Positions 17,561 through 26,805 of a stretch of DNA of 54,799 bases are shown piece after piece. The DNA is taken from contig CAYRJN010000002.1 of NCBI GenBank assembly GCA_964424545.1, forward strand, positions 1 to 54,799, read 5' to 3'. The stretch comes from JAUVIB01 sp964424545 (GTDB lineage Bacteria > Calditrichota > Calditrichia > Calditrichales > Calditrichaceae). A model generated the notes under the pieces. The model saw only the letters and a list, made by a program, of their open reading frames with translations, was not told where the DNA came from and ran no database searches. Positions within the stretch are counted from its first letter, which is position 1. Every line of letters begins with the position of its first letter. The translations under genes and the position numbers were made by a program.

Positions 17561-19276
17561 TTACCAATCTATTTTGTAAGGCATCAGCGCCATGGGTTTA
17601 TTTTGAATTTTTTCAAACTGTTTTGTAACGCTTTTAAGCGGATCTATTTCTACGGATATCATCGCTTCAACTTTATTTAAAACGTTGCCGAAAAACGATT
17701 TCTTTTGGGGATAATAACTTAATCGGACCGATTCGTCGGCATCGATGCCCGCCATCTTTTTTGCCGCTTTTACAGCGTCGTAAAAACCGCCGATATGATC
17801 GATTAATCCGTTTTCGAAGGCCTGTTCGCTTGTCCAAACATGGCCGCGTCCTAAATTATCAACCTGTTCGTAACTGAGTTTGCGGGCGTCGGCTACTTTT
17901 TGCACAAAATCCGTATAAAAGTCATTAATGATTTTATATATAACGCTTCGTTCCTCTTTAGTCCACGGATCCATAACGGAAAAAAGCGTGGCTTTATCGC
18001 CGATTCTCACGCTTTCCGACTTCAATCTCAATTTGTCATATAGACCCCTGATATTAAATTTACCGGCAAAAATACCGATTGAACCCACAAGAGAACCGGA
18101 TGCGGCAAAAAACGAATCAACGGGCGTGGTGATATAATAACCGCCCGAAGCCCCTAAGTCTACCACGGAGGCGATAACCGGTTTTTTTTCGGCAGCTTCT
18201 TTTACGGCTTTCCAAATCAAATCGGAAGCAAGCGCCGACCCTCCGGGGCTGTCGATTCTAAAAATTATGGCTTTAATACTTTTTGATTTGGCTGCTTTTC
18301 TAATATTTTTAACCAACGTGGAAGAACCTGCCGTTTTCCCGAAAAGTGGATCGTCCGTATCGCTGCCGGAAGCGATAACGCCGGTGCAATTTATAACGGC
18401 GATACGGCTTTTATTGCGAATATCGAGCGAGCTTGCCGGTACGCGGGCATAATCCGGCGCGTCCACTCGGCTTGGCAAAGATTTATCTTCTTTTTTGAAC
18501 AGAGAAATTATTTCATTTTTAAAGCGCAGATTGTCGACAAAATGATATTTCAACGCTTCTTTTGCCGTAAACGCTCCTTCTTTGTTGATAAGTTTTTTTA
18601 GTTTATCAACCGCTATGCCTCGCGTATTGGCAATTGTATTTAATAAATCGTCAAAATATTGATTTAAAATGGATTGAAGCACTTCTCTTTGATAAGGCGA
18701 CATATTGTCGCGTATGTAGGGATCAGGCGCATTTTTATACCTTCCGATCTGCATAAATTCGGCTTCAACGCCAATCATTTTCAAAAAACTTTTATAAAAC
18801 GTTATTTCAGCATTAAAACCTTGTAAAAAGAGCGTTCCCGAAGGCGCCATAAAAATGGAGTCGCAGGCTGCAGCCGCATAATATTCCCGTATGCCGGGCG
18901 TTTCCAGATAGGCATATATTTTTTTCCCACTCTCTTTATATTTTTTGATATAACTGTGCAGTTCGTGTAAATTCCCGAAACCGACGCTAAAGCCGTTCAC
19001 ATTAAGGATGATACCGTTAATTCTATTGTCAACGGCGGCTTTTTCCAATATATCGCGGACTTTCTTCATGTTCAGGTGCGTTTGTCCAAAGGCCTCTTCT
19101 AACGGATCCGGCGCTTCATATTCAGCCATAGTTCCGCTTAATGAAATATGCAAATAGGAATTATCTTCGACAATCGGTTCATTGTCTATTAACGAAGAAA
19201 TGGTAATGACCGCGGCAAAAATCAAAATAAATATCACAGTCAAAATAATAGCCAGCCATTTTAAAAACGATTTCAT
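17561..19276 (-). CDS. sppA: Signal peptide peptidase SppA, long (67 kDa) type
   Basis: The 571-residue product has one N-terminal membrane anchor (about 5-28) and two tandem S49 peptidase domains, as in the E. coli enzyme. The catalytic serine lies in DSPGGSALAS near residue 345 of the second domain, and the general-base lysine in IGRYKNAPDP near residue 180 of the first. It should degrade cleaved signal peptides in the membrane. Start codon choice is supported by an AAGGAGTGATT site. It lies 17 bases downstream of the nucleoside transporter gene and 1 base before pgsA, so it belongs to the same transcript. Confidence 0.95.
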   Translation of the reverse strand: MKSFLKWLAIILTVIFILIFAAVITISSLIDNEPIVEDNSYLHISLSGTMAEYEAPDPLEEAFGQTHLNMKKVRDILEKAAVDNRINGIILNVNGFSVGFGNLHELHSYIKKYKESGKKIYAYLETPGIREYYAAAACDSIFMAPSGTLFLQGFNAEITFYKSFLKMIGVEAEFMQIGRYKNAPDPYIRDNMSPYQREVLQSILNQYFDDLLNTIANTRGIAVDKLKKLINKEGAFTAKEALKYHFVDNLRFKNEIISLFKKEDKSLPSRVDAPDYARVPASSLDIRNKSRIAVINCTGVIASGSDTDDPLFGKTAGSSTLVKNIRKAAKSKSIKAIIFRIDSPGGSALASDLIWKAVKEAAEKKPVIASVVDLGASGGYYITTPVDSFFAASGSLVGSIGIFAGKFNIRGLYDKLRLKSESVRIGDKATLFSVMDPWTKEERSVIYKIINDFYTDFVQKVADARKLSYEQVDNLGRGHVWTSEQAFENGLIDHIGGFYDAVKAAKKMAGIDADESVRLSYYPQKKSFFGNVLNKVEAMISVEIDPLKSVTKQFEKIQNKPMALMPYKIDW

Positions 19277-19292
19277 TAATCACTCCTTTATT

Positions 19293-20609
19293 TTATAATG
19301 AAGATAAAACGCCGGCGATGGTAGCCGTCATAAATGTTGCGAGAGAGCCGCCAAGAACCGCGCGCAGGCCGTAGCGCGCCAAGTCGCTTTTGCGGGTCGG
19401 AGCAATGCCGCCGATGCCACCGATTTGAATGGCAATGGAGGAAAAATTTGCAAAACCGCACAAGGCGTAAGTAGAAATTAAAACCGCCTTTTCGCTTATC
19501 ACGCCGAGGGGAATTAATTCCGATAATTTAAGATAAGCGATGAACTCGTTCAACACCACTTTTTGGCCGATCAAAGAGCCTACGGTGATCGCGTCATGCC
19601 AGGGAACACCGATTATCCAGGCAATCGGGCTTAATACGTACCCTAAAATATTTTCCAGATTTACCGGTTTGCCAGCGGGAAAAGTGAGTCCGAGTAAATC
19701 GGTAAAAACCCCCTGTAAAATCCAGTTAATCATGGCAATCAAAGCGATAAAAGCGAGCAGCATGGCAGCTACGTTCAAAGCCAATTTCAAGCCGTCTGCC
19801 GCCCCGCTTGCCGCCGCTTCAATGACATTAGACGAACTTTTTTCTACTTCAATTTCTACTTTTCCCATGGTCAACGATTTATCCCGTTCGGGGATTAAAA
19901 TTTTAGCGATAACGATAGTGGCCGGTGCGGCCATAATACTTGCCGATAGGAGATGTTTGGCAAAAAAGACCTGTTTTATCGGGTCCGTTCCACCAAGCAA
20001 ACCGACATAAGCCGCTAGAACGCCGCCGGCAATAGTAGCCATACCGCCAACCATCAAAGTAAATAATTCGGATTTGGTCATTGCTTCCACGTAAGGACGC
20101 ACCACAAGCGGTGCTTCGGTTTGTCCTATAAATACGTTTGCCGCGACGGAAATGGATTCGGAACCGCTTATTTTTAAAATTTTTACCATCACCCAAGCCA
20201 TAGCCTGTACAATTTTTTGCATTAAACCGAGATGGTAAAGTACGGACATCAAAGAAGAGAAAAAGATAATGGTGGGCAGCACCTGAAAAGCAAATACAAA
20301 TCCAACGCCGTGCATATCCGAAGGAAAAGCTTCGCTGAAAATATTCTGATCGGATAGAGCGCCGAAAACAAAGGTCGCGCCGTCAAACGTAAAAGAGATA
20401 ATTTTAACGAAAAATCGAGCGATGGCGTCAAAAACAATCTCGCCCCATGGGGTGAGGATTACAAAAACGGCAAATAAAAGCTGCAACCCGATTCCCATGA
20501 AAACTTGTTGCCACTTTATATGTTTTTTATTGTCTGAAAAAATATAAGCGATTCCGACCAAAACGCTTAACCCGAGTATGCCAAACAGTAGTGAACTAAT
20601 AATTGTCAT
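19293..20609 (-). CDS. nupC: Concentrative nucleoside transporter (CNT/NupC family)
   Basis: The 438-residue inner-membrane protein has about ten hydrophobic segments and the CNT family signature in VFIGQTEAPLVVRPYV, with the following GGMATIAGGVLAAYVG segment. The later EFIAYLKL and CGFANFSSIAIQIGG segments match the second substrate repeat. It imports nucleosides with H+ or Na+. Its start overlaps the thymidine kinase stop (ATGA), and its GAGGAG site lies inside that gene. Together with tdk and punA it forms an uptake-and-salvage unit. Confidence 0.95.
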   Translation of the reverse strand: MTIISSLLFGILGLSVLVGIAYIFSDNKKHIKWQQVFMGIGLQLLFAVFVILTPWGEIVFDAIARFFVKIISFTFDGATFVFGALSDQNIFSEAFPSDMHGVGFVFAFQVLPTIIFFSSLMSVLYHLGLMQKIVQAMAWVMVKILKISGSESISVAANVFIGQTEAPLVVRPYVEAMTKSELFTLMVGGMATIAGGVLAAYVGLLGGTDPIKQVFFAKHLLSASIMAAPATIVIAKILIPERDKSLTMGKVEIEVEKSSSNVIEAAASGAADGLKLALNVAAMLLAFIALIAMINWILQGVFTDLLGLTFPAGKPVNLENILGYVLSPIAWIIGVPWHDAITVGSLIGQKVVLNEFIAYLKLSELIPLGVISEKAVLISTYALCGFANFSSIAIQIGGIGGIAPTRKSDLARYGLRAVLGGSLATFMTATIAGVLSSL

Positions 20610-21193
20610 TTCTCCTCGCTTTCCAATAACTCTTCATTGCCCGAAATAAAGCAATTTCTGCAACGAGCTTCGTAAATATCGGTTGTTCCGACAACAATGG
20701 TTTCTTTTTCACGCGTTTTTCTGAAAGTATGGTTTGCCGGATTTCCGCACACATTGCAAATGGCGTGTGTTTTGGTAATATATTCCGCGACGGCCAGTAA
20801 ATTGGGTATGGGGCCGAAAGGCCGTCCGAGATAATCCTGGTCCAAACCGGCTACAATAACGCGTTTGCCCATATTGGCCAGGCTTTGGCAAATATCGACG
20901 AGAGATTCATCAAAAAACTGTGCTTCATCAATCCCTACAACCTGCGCATGCAGGGCATATTTTAATATTTCTTGAGGTTTATTGATCGCCTTGGATTTTA
21001 TTTTTTGAAAATCATGGGATACAATTTCGTCTTTGCTGTAACGCGTATCGATTTTAGGTTTAAAAATTGAAACACGCTGTCTGGCAATTACCGCGCGGCG
21101 CAAACGGCGTATTAATTCTTCCGTTTTACCGCTGAACATGCTGCCGCATACAACCTCAATCCAGCCTATGTGCTGGTTTATTACATGCATCAT
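20606..21193 (-). CDS. tdk: Thymidine kinase, type II
   Basis: The product (about 195 residues from this start) has the P-loop GSMFSGKTEELIRRL near the N-terminus, the DEAQFFD Walker B/lasso region, the GLDQDYLGRPFGP segment, and a zinc site from CNVCG with a later CRNC. It phosphorylates thymidine with ATP. The open frame begins at an upstream TTG; ATG at 21193 or 21190 is more likely, though neither has a strong ribosome site. It is the first gene of the operon tdk-nupC-sppA-pgsA-punA, and the 290 bases upstream must contain the promoter. Confidence 0.95.
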   Translation of the reverse strand: MMHVINQHIGWIEVVCGSMFSGKTEELIRRLRRAVIARQRVSIFKPKIDTRYSKDEIVSHDFQKIKSKAINKPQEILKYALHAQVVGIDEAQFFDESLVDICQSLANMGKRVIVAGLDQDYLGRPFGPIPNLLAVAEYITKTHAICNVCGNPANHTFRKTREKETIVVGTTDIYEARCRNCFISGNEELLESEEK

Positions 21194-21350
21194 AATCAAA
21201 TATCTCGAAGCTTAATGTATGATATTTTGTCTAAATTTTTGTATTAAATTTGAAAACGCCGTATATCGATCATAATTGATTGGCCGATTTAAAGGAATAA
21301 TAGCAACCTGCTAATGATTGTTTCTCTTATTATTCGGCCGATTAGTGAAG

Positions 21351-21370
21351 CGGTGTTCTAAAAATGACAA
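21351..21370 (+). repeat. Dispersed short intergenic motif, copy 2
   Basis: CGGTGTTCTAAAAATGACAA, sharing CGG...GTTC...AAAATGACAA with the copies at 9226-9247 and 54591-54613. It lies in the gap between udk and tdk, 80 bases from the udk terminator. Confidence 0.35.
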
Positions 21371-21431
21371 TTTTTAGTATATATAATCCGCTTTCCTCTT
21401 TATGCGAATTTAGAATTAGAAAAATAATAAA

Positions 21432-21451
21432 TAGCCCCGGTTAAGGGGCTA
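21432..21451 (-). terminator. Terminator after uridine kinase
   Basis: The stem TAGCCCC / GGGGCTA with a 6-base loop lies 37 bases past the udk stop. On the minus strand it is followed by TTTATTATTTTT. It separates the ssb-cdd-udk unit from the tdk unit. Confidence 0.85.
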
Positions 21452-21488
21452 TATTAACAAAAACGGATCGTAATTTAATAAATTAGGA

Positions 21489-22106
21489 CTATGTAATCAA
21501 CGAGCGTATTTTTGCGGTGATGACATCAATGGCTACCATATTTTTACCGCCCCGCGGTATGATAATATCTGCGTAACGTTTGGACGGTTCTACAAATTGA
21601 AAGTACATGGGCCTTACCGTTTTATCATATTGGGTTATTACGGAATCCACCGAACGCTGCCGTTCCGATATATCTCTTTTTAAACGGCGGATAAAGCAAA
21701 CATCAAGAGCCGTGTCGACAAAAATCCTGATATCCATTAAGTCGCGTATCCTAGGTTCGCTTAAAATTAAAATACCTTCCAAGATAATAATCGAATGTGG
21801 CCCAACTTCCCTTGTTTCTTTTCTGCGGCTGTGTGTTTTATAATCATAAACCGGATGGGCGATTGTTTTGCCTTCGCGTAATTCGTTTAAATGTTTAACC
21901 AACAAATCGTGATCAAATGCATCGGGATGATCAAAATTTTTGCCGACGCGTTCGTCAAAAGGAATTTCCGATAAATCGTGATAGTAAGAATCTTCCTGAA
22001 TAATAACGACCTTCTCGGAGCCTAGGCGGTCGTTAATGTTATGAGCGACCAACGTTTTTCCCGATCCGGAAGCGCCGGCGATTCCTATCAGAATTCCCTT
22101 ATCCAT
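21489..22106 (-). CDS. udk: Uridine kinase
   Basis: The 205-residue product has the P-loop GIAGASGSGKT near residue 8, the QEDSYYHDL segment near 37, NFDHPDAFD near 58, the YDYKTHSR substrate region near 93 and the IILEGILIL strand. It phosphorylates uridine and cytidine to UMP and CMP. Its ATG overlaps the cdd stop by one base (TAATG), so the two are coupled. With the adjacent deaminase it would send cytidine to UMP. It is followed by a clear terminator. Confidence 0.96.
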   Translation of the reverse strand: MDKGILIGIAGASGSGKTLVAHNINDRLGSEKVVIIQEDSYYHDLSEIPFDERVGKNFDHPDAFDHDLLVKHLNELREGKTIAHPVYDYKTHSRRKETREVGPHSIIILEGILILSEPRIRDLMDIRIFVDTALDVCFIRRLKRDISERQRSVDSVITQYDKTVRPMYFQFVEPSKRYADIIIPRGGKNMVAIDVITAKIRSLIT

Positions 22107-22507
22107 TACTTCTCCAACATTTCATTGCCGAACGCTTCGGGTAATAATTCGTCGAGTCCAAATATCTTTTCCGTTTTTCCGTTTGATAAAATAATTTTTA
22201 AATCGGGAGCGTAATCATATAATAATTGTCGGCAAGCGCCGCAAGGAGGACAAAAATCTCCTTCCTTTGCTACAATGGCAATGGCTTTAAAAGCCATAAC
22301 GCCTTCCGAAAGCGCTTTTACCAAAGCGACGCGTTCTGCGCATACGGTTAAACTATAGGAACTGCTTTCCACATTGCAGCCGTTATAAATTTGACCGTTA
22401 TCCGATAATAAAGCGGCTCCGACCTTAAAATTAGAATATTTAGCCTGAGAAAACCGTTTAGCTTCAACGGCGTGTTCAACGAGATTCCTGATTTCGCTTT
22501 TTGTCAT
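22106..22507 (-). CDS. cdd: Cytidine deaminase, small tetrameric type
   Basis: The 133-residue product carries the zinc site of the family: CNVESSSYSLTVCAERVA, with the catalytic Glu in CAE, and PPCGACRQLL with the other two zinc cysteines. It deaminates cytidine and deoxycytidine to uridine forms. The length matches tetrameric bacterial enzymes. It lies 11 bases after ssb and overlaps udk by one base. Confidence 0.96.
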   Translation of the reverse strand: MTKSEIRNLVEHAVEAKRFSQAKYSNFKVGAALLSDNGQIYNGCNVESSSYSLTVCAERVALVKALSEGVMAFKAIAIVAKEGDFCPPCGACRQLLYDYAPDLKIILSNGKTEKIFGLDELLPEAFGNEMLEK

Positions 22508-22518
22508 AAACTTTTCTT

Positions 22519-22965
22519 TTAAAATGGCAGATCGTCTTCGCCTTCGGGCGGCGCAGGCGGAGCTTCTTCCGTCGGCGTATTATTTGCAGGAGCAGCCGGA
22601 GCGGCTGTCGCGCCTCCTCCGCTGTCGCCTTTTGGACCTAACATTTGCAATTCTAAAGCGACCACTTCGGTTTTATAACGTTTTTGACCCTGTTGATCTT
22701 CCCAACTTGATGTTTGAAGTCTACCCTCAAGAAATACCAACGAACCTTTTTTAAGATATTCGCCGGCAACTTCCGCCGTACGACCGAATGTTACGATATT
22801 GTGCCATTCGGTTTTGTCCACCCATTCGCCGCTTTCGTTTTTCAATGAATGATTGGTCGCCAAAGAAAACGAAGCGACTGCCGTACCGCTTGGCGTATAG
22901 CGCAAATCAGGGTCTTTCCCTAAGCGGCCGATAAGAATAACTTTGTTCACACTTCCACGAGACAT
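22519..22965 (-). CDS. ssb: Single-stranded DNA-binding protein
   Basis: The 148-residue product has the OB-fold of bacterial SSB (VNKVILIGRLGKDPDLRYT near the start, EWHNIVTFGRTAEVAGEYL, KGSLVFLEGRL). A Gly/Pro/Ala-rich linker leads to the conserved acidic tip DDLPF that binds partner proteins. It coats single-stranded DNA in replication and repair. An unusually strong AGGAGGGG site precedes the ATG. It is the first gene of the ssb-cdd-udk unit, an uncommon pairing of SSB with pyrimidine salvage. Confidence 0.96.
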   Translation of the reverse strand: MSRGSVNKVILIGRLGKDPDLRYTPSGTAVASFSLATNHSLKNESGEWVDKTEWHNIVTFGRTAEVAGEYLKKGSLVFLEGRLQTSSWEDQQGQKRYKTEVVALELQMLGPKGDSGGGATAAPAAPANNTPTEEAPPAPPEGEDDLPF

Positions 22966-23154
22966 AACCCCTCCTCAAAAATAAAATTAAATATAAAATT
23001 TGATGAAACCATAATAACAAAGCTAATTAATAATTAAAATAAATACAAAGAAAAAAAAATTTTTTCGATTTTATTAAGTCATTCCTGATACTCCCACGCC
23101 CAAAAAAGCAATACATAGGACAAAAGCGCTGATTAAGTAGGCACATAAAAAAGA

Positions 23155-23729
23155 TTAACGCAAAACAAAGCCAATTAGCAAAGGATCGTCGGGATCGATC
23201 AATAACTCGTTTTTAGCGGTGATATAGGCTATCCTCTCAACTTAGGGTATTATGGCATCGAAAGGTACGAAACGCGTTAAATGTACAACTTTTACATTAA
23301 ATGTTGTACCGATTATACTTTCGATAAACATCTCTTTGTCCGGATTTAATATGCCTTTGGCGTAATGCGGCGCCGCGCGGGCGCTGATTCCGGTGCCAGT
23401 GGGACTGCAATCGACTTCCACTTCGGCAAATATGCATACATTGCGGCTGTCGGCGTGTCCGTGCGCCTTGCCCGTAAAAATTGTGCCGTATAAAAAAATC
23501 CATATTCTTATCAAAAGGAGGAACGATATTTCTCGATTTCATGACCGCGCGGTTCTCACATCAATGCCTTACGCAGATGATTGTGATTTTCTTTGGCGTA
23601 GCGTCTTTTTTCGCGGATTGTTTTACCTTTAATTTTGGGGAAATCTTCTATGATTACGCGCATGGGTTCGCCGGCGGTATGGGCGTCAATGGCTTTGATT
23701 TTTATCCGGTTTTCTCCGTAGTCTGTCAC
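23155..23729 (-). pseudogene. Decayed proline racemase-family gene
   Basis: Three pieces of one family can be read on the minus strand. The N-terminal piece (from a GTG at 23729) reads KAIDAHTAGEPMRVI and later NHNHLRKALM, then a TGA at 23556-23558 where the family has Trp, then EPRGHE. The middle is missing (about 140 residues) with a frame change. The C-terminal piece reads DSRNVCIFAEVEVDCSPTG, HYAKG and ESIIGT, then a stop inside DAIIP-stop-VERIAYIT, and ends LIDPDDPLLIGFVLR. Family members have about 333 residues. The SPTGTG form (Thr instead of the second catalytic Cys) points to the trans-3-hydroxyproline dehydratase subgroup, an inference. It lies 20 bases after the Xaa-Pro aminopeptidase stop, so the two were probably one operon. 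Confidence 0.9.
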
Positions 23730-23748
23730 TCTTTTTTCATATCAAGCC

Positions 23749-25133
23749 TCATCCCATTATATCCTCTATCTCTTTAACGGTTTTTGGAATAGCTTTCCCA
23801 AGAACTTTATGCCCGTTTTCCGTAACCAAAATATCGTCTTCTATACGCACTCCGCCGAAATCCAAAAAATCTTCAACTTTATCGTAATTGATAAAATCTT
23901 TATGTTTACCCTCTCCCTGCCACTGTGATATTAATTGCGGGATAAAATAAATTCCGGGTTCTACCGTAACAACATAACCGGGTTTTACCGCTTTGGCGAG
24001 ACGCAGATAAGCAAGACCGAACTGTTCGCTGCGTCGTATCGTCTCGTCATATCCCACAAGATTTTCGTCTAAGCCTTCCATGTCGTGAACATCCAATCCC
24101 ATCATGTGTCCCAATCCGTGCGGGAAAAAAGAGCATGTGCGCCGACCGCGGCCGCTTCTTCCGTATCGCCTTTCATAATGCCGATATCTTTTAAGCCGGA
24201 GATGATTGTGCGGGCTGCAAGCATATGAATTTCTTTAAACGACGCGTTTGCTTTAATAGCCTTAATAGAAGTTAGCTGTGTATTAAGCGTTATTTCATAG
24301 ATATCTTTTTGTCGCGCAGTAAAACGGCCGCTCACGGGAAAGGTGCGGGTAATGTCTCCGGCGTAATGTCGCTGTGTTTCCGCTCCGGCGTCGTGTACCA
24401 CCAATCGTCCGTTTTCCATAACATTATCGTGATGATGATTATGCAGCGTTTCTCCGTGTACCGAAAAAATAATCGGGAAAGAAGGCCCTCCACCGGAAGT
24501 TAAGCTGATTCCTTCCACCATTCCGGCAATTTCACTTTCAACCATTCCCGCTTTTGTATGAGTCATGGCATAAATATGCATTTTATAAGTAACATCAAGC
24601 GCTTTTTCTATTTCTTTAATCTCAATATTTTCTTTAACGGAACGTTGAGCAATCACCGCCTTCATCAAATTGCGGGATTCCTTTTTATTGACAATTTTTG
24701 GCGAAATATTAAGCGCTTCGGCAAGCCGCAGGGTATTATCCGTTCGATATTGAGGCAAATAATGAACGGTTTGAGCGCTTCGAACTGTATTGGAGAGATA
24801 ATCGTCAAAAGCTTCCGCAGGCTGTGTCTGAGTGACGCCCGCTTTGGCGGCTTTACTTTTTAATGATTCTTGAGCGCCCATCCAGATAATATCGTCTATA
24901 GTAAAATCATAACCGAAAATGATTTCTGTATTATTGTCCAAATCGATTATCGCGGTTAGGCCGGGAAAATCCAATCCGAAATAGTATAAAAAAGCGCTGT
25001 CCTGACGGAAATGATAGGTATTGTCCGGGTAGTTCATAGGCGTTTCGTTATTACCCGTAAAAACGACTACCCCGGATTTCATTACTCTTTTTAATATTTC
25101 GCGCCGGGCCATATAGACTTCGCTTGAGAACAT
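23749..25133 (-). CDS. pepP: Xaa-Pro aminopeptidase (M24B), split by a frameshift
   Basis: Two overlapping frames, 24102-25133 (343 residues) and 23749-24114, together give one protein of about 460 residues. It has the N-terminal creatinase-like domain and the M24 pita-bread fold. Metal ligands are seen as VVHDAGAE, GDITRTFP, the GLGH histidine, VTVEPGIYF and GVRIEDD. The break lies at a run of six A on the plus strand (24125-24130): one extra base restores ALFFPHGLGH. The enzyme removes N-terminal residues preceding proline. It may be intact in the organism (homopolymer sequencing error) or freshly mutated. The neighbouring decayed racemase makes true decay plausible. Confidence 0.88.
24125..24130 (-). 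other. Frameshift site in pepP (A6 homopolymer)
   Basis: The reading frame changes exactly at this run. The upstream frame reads through it into a non-homologous tail, and the downstream frame continues the family sequence. A missing A is the simplest explanation. A -1 slip at UUU UUC is possible in principle. Confidence 0.85.
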
Positions 25134-25214
25134 AATTATTTCCTTAATTTAATTTTCAAATTATCATACGGCGAGGAGTAATTTATTAAATCGAAAAACC
25201 GCTTGTATGAAAAA

Positions 25215-26255
25215 TTACTTTACCTCAAAAGAAACGGAGGCGACTTCATTGCCGTTGTTGTCGGAATCATTCATTCTAAAATCATAGATTCCTTGTTTTG
25301 AAGGAGCGGTAAATTTAAATTGGCCTGAGGTTTTTTTGTTGAGATATTGATAGCTTATATCGTAACGGTCATTTTCAATTTCACTACCATGTTTGACAGA
25401 GGCCGGAATAATACCGATCCATGCATTTGACGGATATCGTGAAAGCGCCGTAAAAGTGACCCAAATGGTTTCCCCTGGAGAATAGGTTGATTTATTTAAT
25501 CTGATAGAGGGCTTACTTCCGTTTTCGTTTGTTACGATAAAGGTAACGGATGAAATTTCTTTTCCGCCCTTATCACTGTTATTCAACCTTAAATCATATT
25601 CACCAAGTTTGGCAGGAGCCTTAAACTGCATCACGCCGGATTTCCGGCCGCTAAGATATTGGTATTGAATGTCATATTTATCGTTTGTGATTTCGCTACC
25701 GTGAGGAACGTGCGAAGGAATAATGCCAATCCACGCATCATTTTTACAATCGGAAGAAGCAATAAAAGAGACCGTTATGGTCTCGCCCGGTTTAACGGCG
25801 TATTTATCGAGCTCTAATGCCTTGTTTTCCGATGAAATATTAACAACGGATCTGTTGGCGACGATAAACGAAACGTAAGCGACCTCTTTACCATTGCTGT
25901 CGTTATCGTGCATTCTAATATCCCATTGTCCTTCTTTGGCAGGGGCTTTAAATACCATTTCACCAGAAGTCCTGTTTTTAATATATTGATAGATAATATC
26001 CCATTTATCATTTTCCGCTTCGCTGCCATGAGGTTTCTCGGCCGGGATAATACCAATCCAGGCGCTTGATCCCCAATTACTCGGAGCCGTAAATTTTACG
26101 ATTATTTTTTCACCTGGCTTGAAAGTGTTTTTATTAATTTTAAGAGAAGGTAAATCTCCGTAACGATGAAGTGAAGCGGTGGCGGCGGACAGATTTGTTG
26201 CGTTTAATACGCTTAGTAGGAACAAAACGAAAAGAAAAATTATTTTTCTACTCAT
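25215..26255 (-). CDS. Secreted protein of three tandem Ig-like repeats
   Basis: The 346-residue product has a signal peptide (about 1-24, NLSA end) and three consecutive repeats of about 100 residues. Each has FKPGE or VKPGE or YSPGE, then the core AWIGIIP, HGSE, ND, YQYL (YQYI in the first), a SG...F.AP strand, and a closing motif of the D-N-D-S-N-G-K-E type (NDSDNNGNEVASVSF in the last). The acidic closing loop could bind calcium (inferred). No enzyme motif is seen. It resembles beta-sandwich modules of secreted bacterial proteins and is distantly like eukaryotic SKICH domains. The start has an AAGGG site. It is a single gene with no clear functional neighbour; a surface adhesion or scaffold role is possible. 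Confidence 0.65.
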   Translation of the reverse strand: MSRKIIFLFVLFLLSVLNATNLSAATASLHRYGDLPSLKINKNTFKPGEKIIVKFTAPSNWGSSAWIGIIPAEKPHGSEAENDKWDIIYQYIKNRTSGEMVFKAPAKEGQWDIRMHDNDSNGKEVAYVSFIVANRSVVNISSENKALELDKYAVKPGETITVSFIASSDCKNDAWIGIIPSHVPHGSEITNDKYDIQYQYLSGRKSGVMQFKAPAKLGEYDLRLNNSDKGGKEISSVTFIVTNENGSKPSIRLNKSTYSPGETIWVTFTALSRYPSNAWIGIIPASVKHGSEIENDRYDISYQYLNKKTSGQFKFTAPSKQGIYDFRMNDSDNNGNEVASVSFEVK

Positions 26256-26805
26256 GTTAGACCCTTTTTGTTTTCTATATGAAGGTTTATTTTAGAGTAT
26301 CGGAATTTCAAAAAATAGATATTTCAGATTATTCCGATCCCTTTTGTAATATTCTTAATTTTTTTTTATAAATTGTAAATATGCCGTTTATGCAACATTA
26401 TAAATTCTCCGTTTTATCGGAGAATGACATATTCATTACGATCGCTATGCTTTTCATGAATCAATTTGTAAAACTATGTTTGTAAAATTAATCAAGAATT
26501 TTAAAATATCCAAATTATTGCCAATGATTTGAATTTGAAAAACGCGTTTGTAGAAAGATGCATTATTCCGATACGAGTTATCATTAAAAGAGCAAATATA
26601 AAAATATTATACGGTTATTATATTCTCTTAATAATTTTCTATAATTACGTTTAAAGAACAAATTTTTTACTTTTCATTAAAAGCAATTTGCGCCGAATAT
26701 TTCTAAATATTATCTTATGATAAGATATTCATAATATATCGTCTATTGTTCATAATTTCTGTACAAAATCATATAAAAAATGTAAAAGATGGAGTGATAA
26801 TTGTA
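26256..26805. other. Gene-free AT-rich divergent intergenic region
   Basis: About 550 bases between two genes that diverge, so promoters for both must lie here. It contains a perfect hairpin at 26404-26425. I see no gene or recognised operator in the rest. Confidence 0.7.
26404..26425. repeat. Intergenic perfect hairpin ending in AATGACA
   Basis: ATTCTCCG / CGGAGAAT with a TTTTAT loop, followed by GACA. No T run follows, so a terminator is unlikely. It shares TTTTATCGGA and AAT with the larger hairpin at 54230-54262, which suggests a mobile or REP-like family. Confidence 0.6.

Noticed and set aside
23481..23777. Plus-strand open frames over the racemase remnant
   Set aside because: The minus strand reads as a known family, so the plus-strand frames are shadows.
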